Shown here in pieces: positions 60,925 to 64,000 of a stretch of 64,000 nucleotides of DNA. Each line of letters begins with the position of its first letter. Position 1 is the stretch's first letter. The position numbers and the translations under genes are program-made. The stretch is from Phormidesmis sp963789215. GTDB lineage: Bacteria > Cyanobacteriota > Cyanobacteriia > Phormidesmidales > Phormidesmidaceae. The DNA is taken from assembly GCA_963789215.1 (NCBI GenBank), contig CAWBJY010000004.1:1-64000 (forward strand), given 5' to 3'. Under the pieces are notes generated by a model, which was not told the DNA's origin, did not search any database, and worked only from the letters and a program-made list of their open reading frames with translations.

Positions 60925-61998
60925 TTGATAGCGCCTAAGTTACATACGACTGTTTTGATTGTGCCAACCGGCGTGGGCGCAGCGATTGGTGGCTATGCGG
61001 GCGATGCTTTGCCGGTGGCTAAAGCGGTGGCGCAGGTGAGCGATCGGCTGATCACGCATCCCAACGTGCTGAATGGGGCGCAGCTTTATTGGCCGATGGA
61101 CAATGCCTACTATGTAGAAGGCTATGGCCTAGATCAGTTTGCGGCGGGGAACTGGCAGCTTCAACCGGTGCATCAAAATTCGATTGGGATAGTGATTGAT
61201 CAGGCGGTGGAAGACGATCTGCGCTGGCGACACTTGCAGGCGGCGGATGCAGCGAGCGCTACGCTGGGGCTGGATGTGCGAGCTTACGTAACGACTGATA
61301 TGCCGCTGGGCGTGACGCTAAAGACAGCCGACTCTGGCGCTTCTTGGGGGACGTTAGAAAATCCGGGGAGCTTACTGCGGGCGGCGGAGCGGCTGATTGC
61401 AGAGGCGCAGGTGAAGGCGATCGCTGTAATCGCGCGCTTCCCAGATGATGAGGATTCTCCTGAGCTAGAAGCCTACCGACAGGGCAAGGGCGTCGATCCG
61501 CTGGCGGGCGTCGAGGCTGTCATTAGCCATTTAGTCGTGCGTACCTTTAAGCTTCCTTGTGCTCATGCGCCTGCGCTTTTGCCTTTGCCGCTAGACCCTC
61601 ATATTTCGCCTCGTTCGGCGGCAGAAGAGATTGGCTATACCTTTCTACCCTGCGTTTTGGCGGGTCTGAGCCGGGCACCCCAGTTTGTTTGCGATGAAGA
61701 TTTGCTGACGGCTGAGATGATTTGCGCTAGCCAGGTAGATGCGGTAATTGTCCCGGCTTCTGCGTTTGGCGGTAGCGCGGTAATGAGCTTGGCGCCGATG
61801 CTAAACCGACGAGGCGGGCAGGTGATTGCGGTGGGAGAGAATGCAACGACGATGGCAGTACAAGCGGCGGATTTGGGGATTTGCGCGATCGCTGTTGAAA
61901 CTTACTTGGAGGCGGTCGGTGCGATCGCGGCTTATCGAGCTGGGGTGGTGCCGAATGCTTTGAGGGCGGGCGATCGTCGAATGACTGCTCTTAACTGA
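60925..61998 (+). CDS. DUF3326 family protein
   Basis: 357-residue protein of the cyanobacterial/plant DUF3326 family; function not known. LIVPTGVGAAIGGYAGDALP at the N-terminus, HPNVLNGAQLYWPMDN, and AVIVPASAFGGSAVMSLAPML near the C-terminus are typical. A TTG start at 60925 is used, five bases after the small upstream gene. Predicted soluble. Confidence 0.85.
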   Translation: MIAPKLHTTVLIVPTGVGAAIGGYAGDALPVAKAVAQVSDRLITHPNVLNGAQLYWPMDNAYYVEGYGLDQFAAGNWQLQPVHQNSIGIVIDQAVEDDLRWRHLQAADAASATLGLDVRAYVTTDMPLGVTLKTADSGASWGTLENPGSLLRAAERLIAEAQVKAIAVIARFPDDEDSPELEAYRQGKGVDPLAGVEAVISHLVVRTFKLPCAHAPALLPLPLDPHISPRSAAEEIGYTFLPCVLAGLSRAPQFVCDEDLLTAEMICASQVDAVIVPASAFGGSAVMSLAPMLNRRGGQVIAVGENATTMAVQAADLGICAIAVETYLEAVGAIAAYRAGVVPNALRAGDRRMTALN

Positions 61999-62289
61999 AC
62001 TAGACATTAGATGCTTTTATCGGGAACGCCAACGTTTTATCTGGTATTCAGCAGCAGAATAAACGCTATTGACTGGCGGCTCATGAACAAGCGATCGCGA
62101 TATTTATCTGTGAAGGACGGGAATCTCTGCCTTTTTCGGTGCGGTTACCTATCCAGAGGGCTGCTTATACTATTAACAGCCGATATGACGATGTAGAAAG
62201 CTGGCAAGAATGAGCTGTTCTAATAGCTCGAAGTTAGGCTAGGTTTGTCTATATATGCTTTTATTCACGCAGCTCTGAGGAAGAAAGAA

Positions 62290-63063
62290 ATGGGATTGTT
62301 TGATCGCGTTAGCCGGGTGGTGCGCTCTAATCTAAACGCAGCGGTGAGTTCTGCGGAAGATCCTGAAAAAATCCTAGATCAGGCGATTATGGATATGCAG
62401 GAGGATCTGGTGCAGATGCGTCAGGCCGTTGCTCAGGCGATCGCTTCTCAAAAGCGGGTGCAAATGCAGGCAGACAAGGCGCAAACTGGGGCGACTCAGT
62501 GGCAGCAGAGAGCGCAGCTTGCCTTGCAAAAGGGCGATGAGAATTTAGCTCGCGAAGCGCTGGTGCGTAAGAAAACTCAGGCTGAAACTGCTGGGGCGCT
62601 GAAAGGTCAGCTCGATCAGCAGGCGGGTACGGTCGATACGCTGAAGCGACAGTTAATTGCGCTGGAGAGTAAAATCTCTGAGGCTAAGACTAAGAAGGAC
62701 ATGCTGAAGGCGAGAGCCAGCGCGGCAAAAGCGAACGAGCAGCTACAAAAGAGCGTAGGTACTTTGGGTACTAGCTCGGCGATGAGCGCGTTTGAGCGGA
62801 TGGAAGATAAAGTGTTGCAAATGGAGGCGAGCGGTCAGGCAGCGGCTGAATTGGCTGGGGCTGATCTGGAAAGTCAGTTTGCGCAGCTAGAGTCTGGTGG
62901 CGACGTGGACTATGAGCTAGAAGCGATGAAGGCTCAGATGTTGGCTCCTGCGCAAGAGTCGCAGGGCGCTCTGCCAGCGGGCGAGGAGCAGACGGTTGAG
63001 GTGAAGGACAAGGCTGTCGATGCTGAATTAGAAGCCTTGAAGTCCGAATTAGACAGTCTTTAA
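62290..63063 (+). CDS. vipp1: PspA/IM30 family protein (Vipp1)
   Basis: 257-residue membrane-remodelling protein. MGLFDRVSRVVRSNLNAAVS opens the family-typical amphipathic helix, followed by a long coiled coil (about 25-190) that assembles into rings or rods on thylakoid and plasma membranes. The C-terminal extension beyond the PspA length (ending VDAELEALKSELDSL) marks the thylakoid form, Vipp1/IM30, over plain PspA. ATG at 62290; GGAAGAAAG lies upstream. Confidence 0.9.
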   Translation: MGLFDRVSRVVRSNLNAAVSSAEDPEKILDQAIMDMQEDLVQMRQAVAQAIASQKRVQMQADKAQTGATQWQQRAQLALQKGDENLAREALVRKKTQAETAGALKGQLDQQAGTVDTLKRQLIALESKISEAKTKKDMLKARASAAKANEQLQKSVGTLGTSSAMSAFERMEDKVLQMEASGQAAAELAGADLESQFAQLESGGDVDYELEAMKAQMLAPAQESQGALPAGEEQTVEVKDKAVDAELEALKSELDSL

Positions 63064-63105
63064 CGCTAGCTAACCTCTAGATCTGACGCTGTATTTAGCT
63101 TAGTT

Positions 63106-63145
63106 TCCCTGAGCTTGGTTCCCCTGAGCTTGGTTCCCCTGCTTG
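63106..63145 (+). repeat. 15-bp tandem repeat after vipp1
   Basis: TCCCTGAGCTTGGTT and CCCCTGAGCTTGGTT follow each other, then a shortened third copy, in the spacer before the aminotransferase gene. Confidence 0.85.
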
Positions 63146-63221
63146 GATTCATCTCTGAGTGGGGGCTGCTAGTTTAAACTCTCGATGGCTGTACAACTCT
63201 CTGAACGTAATCTTCTGAACT

Positions 63222-64000
63222 ATGCAAATTGCCGATCGTTTAGCGCCGCTGCAAACCAATGTTTTTGCTGATATGGATAGGGCCAAGGCAGAGGCGATCG
63301 CCAACGGTAAGCAGCTTATCGATCTTTCGCTAGGATCTTCTGATTTGCCCACGCCGCCTCATATTCTGGAGGCGATCGCCCAAGCGCTGCAAGATCCTAA
63401 AACTCACGGCTACGCGCTGTTTAACAGCACAAAAGATTTTAGAATCGCAGCGGCTCAGTGGTACGAGCGAAAATACGGTATTGCGATCGATCCTGAAACT
63501 GAGGTGATGCCGCTGATTGGTTCGCAGGAAGGGACGGCGCATTTGCCTCTGGCAATTATGAATCCGGGCGATGTGGCACTGCTGCAAGATCCCGGCTATC
63601 CCTCGCATATGGGTGGGGTCTATTTAGCGGGCGGCGAAATCTATTCGATGCCTGCGCTGGCTGAGCACGACTTTTTGCCGGTGCTAAGCGATATTCCGGA
63701 TGAGGTGGCAAAGAGAGCCACGATGATGGTGTTGAGCTATCCGCACAATCCGACAGCGGCGATCGCCCCCCTTGGCTTTTTTAAGGAGGCCGTTTCGTTT
63801 TGCCAGCAGCACAATATTGCGCTGGTTCACGATTTTCCCTATGCCGATCTATACTTCGAAACTAAACCCGTGCCTTCGATTCTTCAGGCCGATCCGGAGA
63901 AGTCGGTTTCGATTGAACTTTTCTCGCTGTCGAAGTCTTACAACATGGGCGGCTTTCGAGTGGCCTATGCCATTGGCAACGCGCAGCTAATTCAAGGGCT
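63222..64000 (+). CDS. Class I/II PLP aminotransferase (partial, right edge)
   Basis: First 259 codons of an aspartate/LL-diaminopimelate-type aminotransferase. LIDLSLGSSDLPTPPHIL, LIGSQEGTAHLPLAIMNPGD, LLQDPGYPSHMGG, LSYPHNPTAAIAP, LVHDFPYADLYF and the PLP-Lys motif LFSLSKSYNMGGFRVAYAIGN (split at Lys) are all in order. The substrate cannot be decided from the visible part; lysine or aspartate biosynthesis is likely. Cut by the window edge before the stop. Confidence 0.92.
   Translation, partial: MQIADRLAPLQTNVFADMDRAKAEAIANGKQLIDLSLGSSDLPTPPHILEAIAQALQDPKTHGYALFNSTKDFRIAAAQWYERKYGIAIDPETEVMPLIGSQEGTAHLPLAIMNPGDVALLQDPGYPSHMGGVYLAGGEIYSMPALAEHDFLPVLSDIPDEVAKRATMMVLSYPHNPTAAIAPLGFFKEAVSFCQQHNIALVHDFPYADLYFETKPVPSILQADPEKSVSIELFSLSKSYNMGGFRVAYAIGNAQLIQG

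Noticed and set aside
60707..60925. Minus-strand frame opposite the 73-codon gene
   Set aside because: The plus-strand frame fits the operon direction and spacing better; both cannot be strongly supported.
62011..62196. 61-codon frame between DUF3326 and vipp1 genes
   Set aside because: Mixed composition with no recognisable feature; the region more likely carries the vipp1 promoter.

Overview
The window is a chromosomal segment of a cyanobacterium. The evidence is the petB-petD cytochrome b6f pair, a menG-type quinone methyltransferase, ferredoxin-dependent sulfite reductase, IM30/Vipp1, several plastid-conserved ycf and DUF genes (ycf20, ycf23, ycf37, CRR7, DUF2854, DUF3326, DUF561) and the octamer GCGATCGC (HIP1) scattered through genes and spacers on both strands. 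Gene density is high, genes alternate strands in small clusters, and no insertion sequence, prophage or CRISPR array was seen. The species cannot be fixed from the sequence alone.

Layout. 1-9.7 kb: aconitase B (cut by the left edge), an MscS channel, an LCP cell-wall protein, a pRiA4b ORF3-like protein, a membrane protein, a GHL10 glycoside hydrolase-like protein and an FAD oxidoreductase. 9.8-12 kb: YaaW-like, DnaJ-domain, DUF3143 and DCC-type thiol oxidoreductase genes. 12.1-16.4 kb: the high-affinity phosphate operon pstS-pstC-pstA-pstB with a likely Pho box, closed by a large hairpin. 16.4-24.4 kb: DUF445, menG, a receiver-GAF response regulator, a VOC protein, a SGNH hydrolase, a Gfo/Idh/MocA oxidoreductase and a CorC/HlyC-type protein. 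24.6 kb: one tRNA with a CAU anticodon. 25-31.8 kb: pyrE, ycf23, rpmI-rplT, a family 3 solute-binding protein, ycf37, a KDPG/KHG-type aldolase and ycf20. 31.9-34.7 kb: glycosyltransferase, GDP-mannose dehydratase and an anti-sigma-type kinase. 34.9-39.2 kb: petD-petB divergent from ctpA and an HD hydrolase. 39.3-47.9 kb: MBL hydrolase, site-2 protease, thrC, msrA, a CAP protein, an ABC-2 permease and several unknowns. 48-54.2 kb: PrxQ-like peroxiredoxin, NifU-like protein, serS, rseP, nth, rpsN and aat. 54.3-64 kb: Usp, thioesterase, a DnaA-box cluster, a DUF2811-like gene, sir, CRR7, DUF2854, ferredoxin, DUF3326, IM30 and a class I/II aminotransferase cut by the right edge.

Points that stand out. 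(1) The 457-bp spacer at 55809-56265 carries TTTTCCACA boxes on an exact 11-bp grid, an inverted partner and a flanking A/T-rich stretch: a candidate chromosomal replication origin not next to dnaA or dnaN in this window. (2) A textbook intrinsic terminator (10-bp perfect stem plus five T) lies inside the signal-peptide codons of the solute-binding protein just after rpmI-rplT. (3) Many unrelated genes and spacers carry small tandem duplications of about 14-16 bp in 2-4 copies; those inside coding regions are 15 bp and in frame. (4) Sulfite reductase ends in a ribbon-helix-helix-like tail. (5) A perfect 10-bp hairpin separates pstS from pstC.
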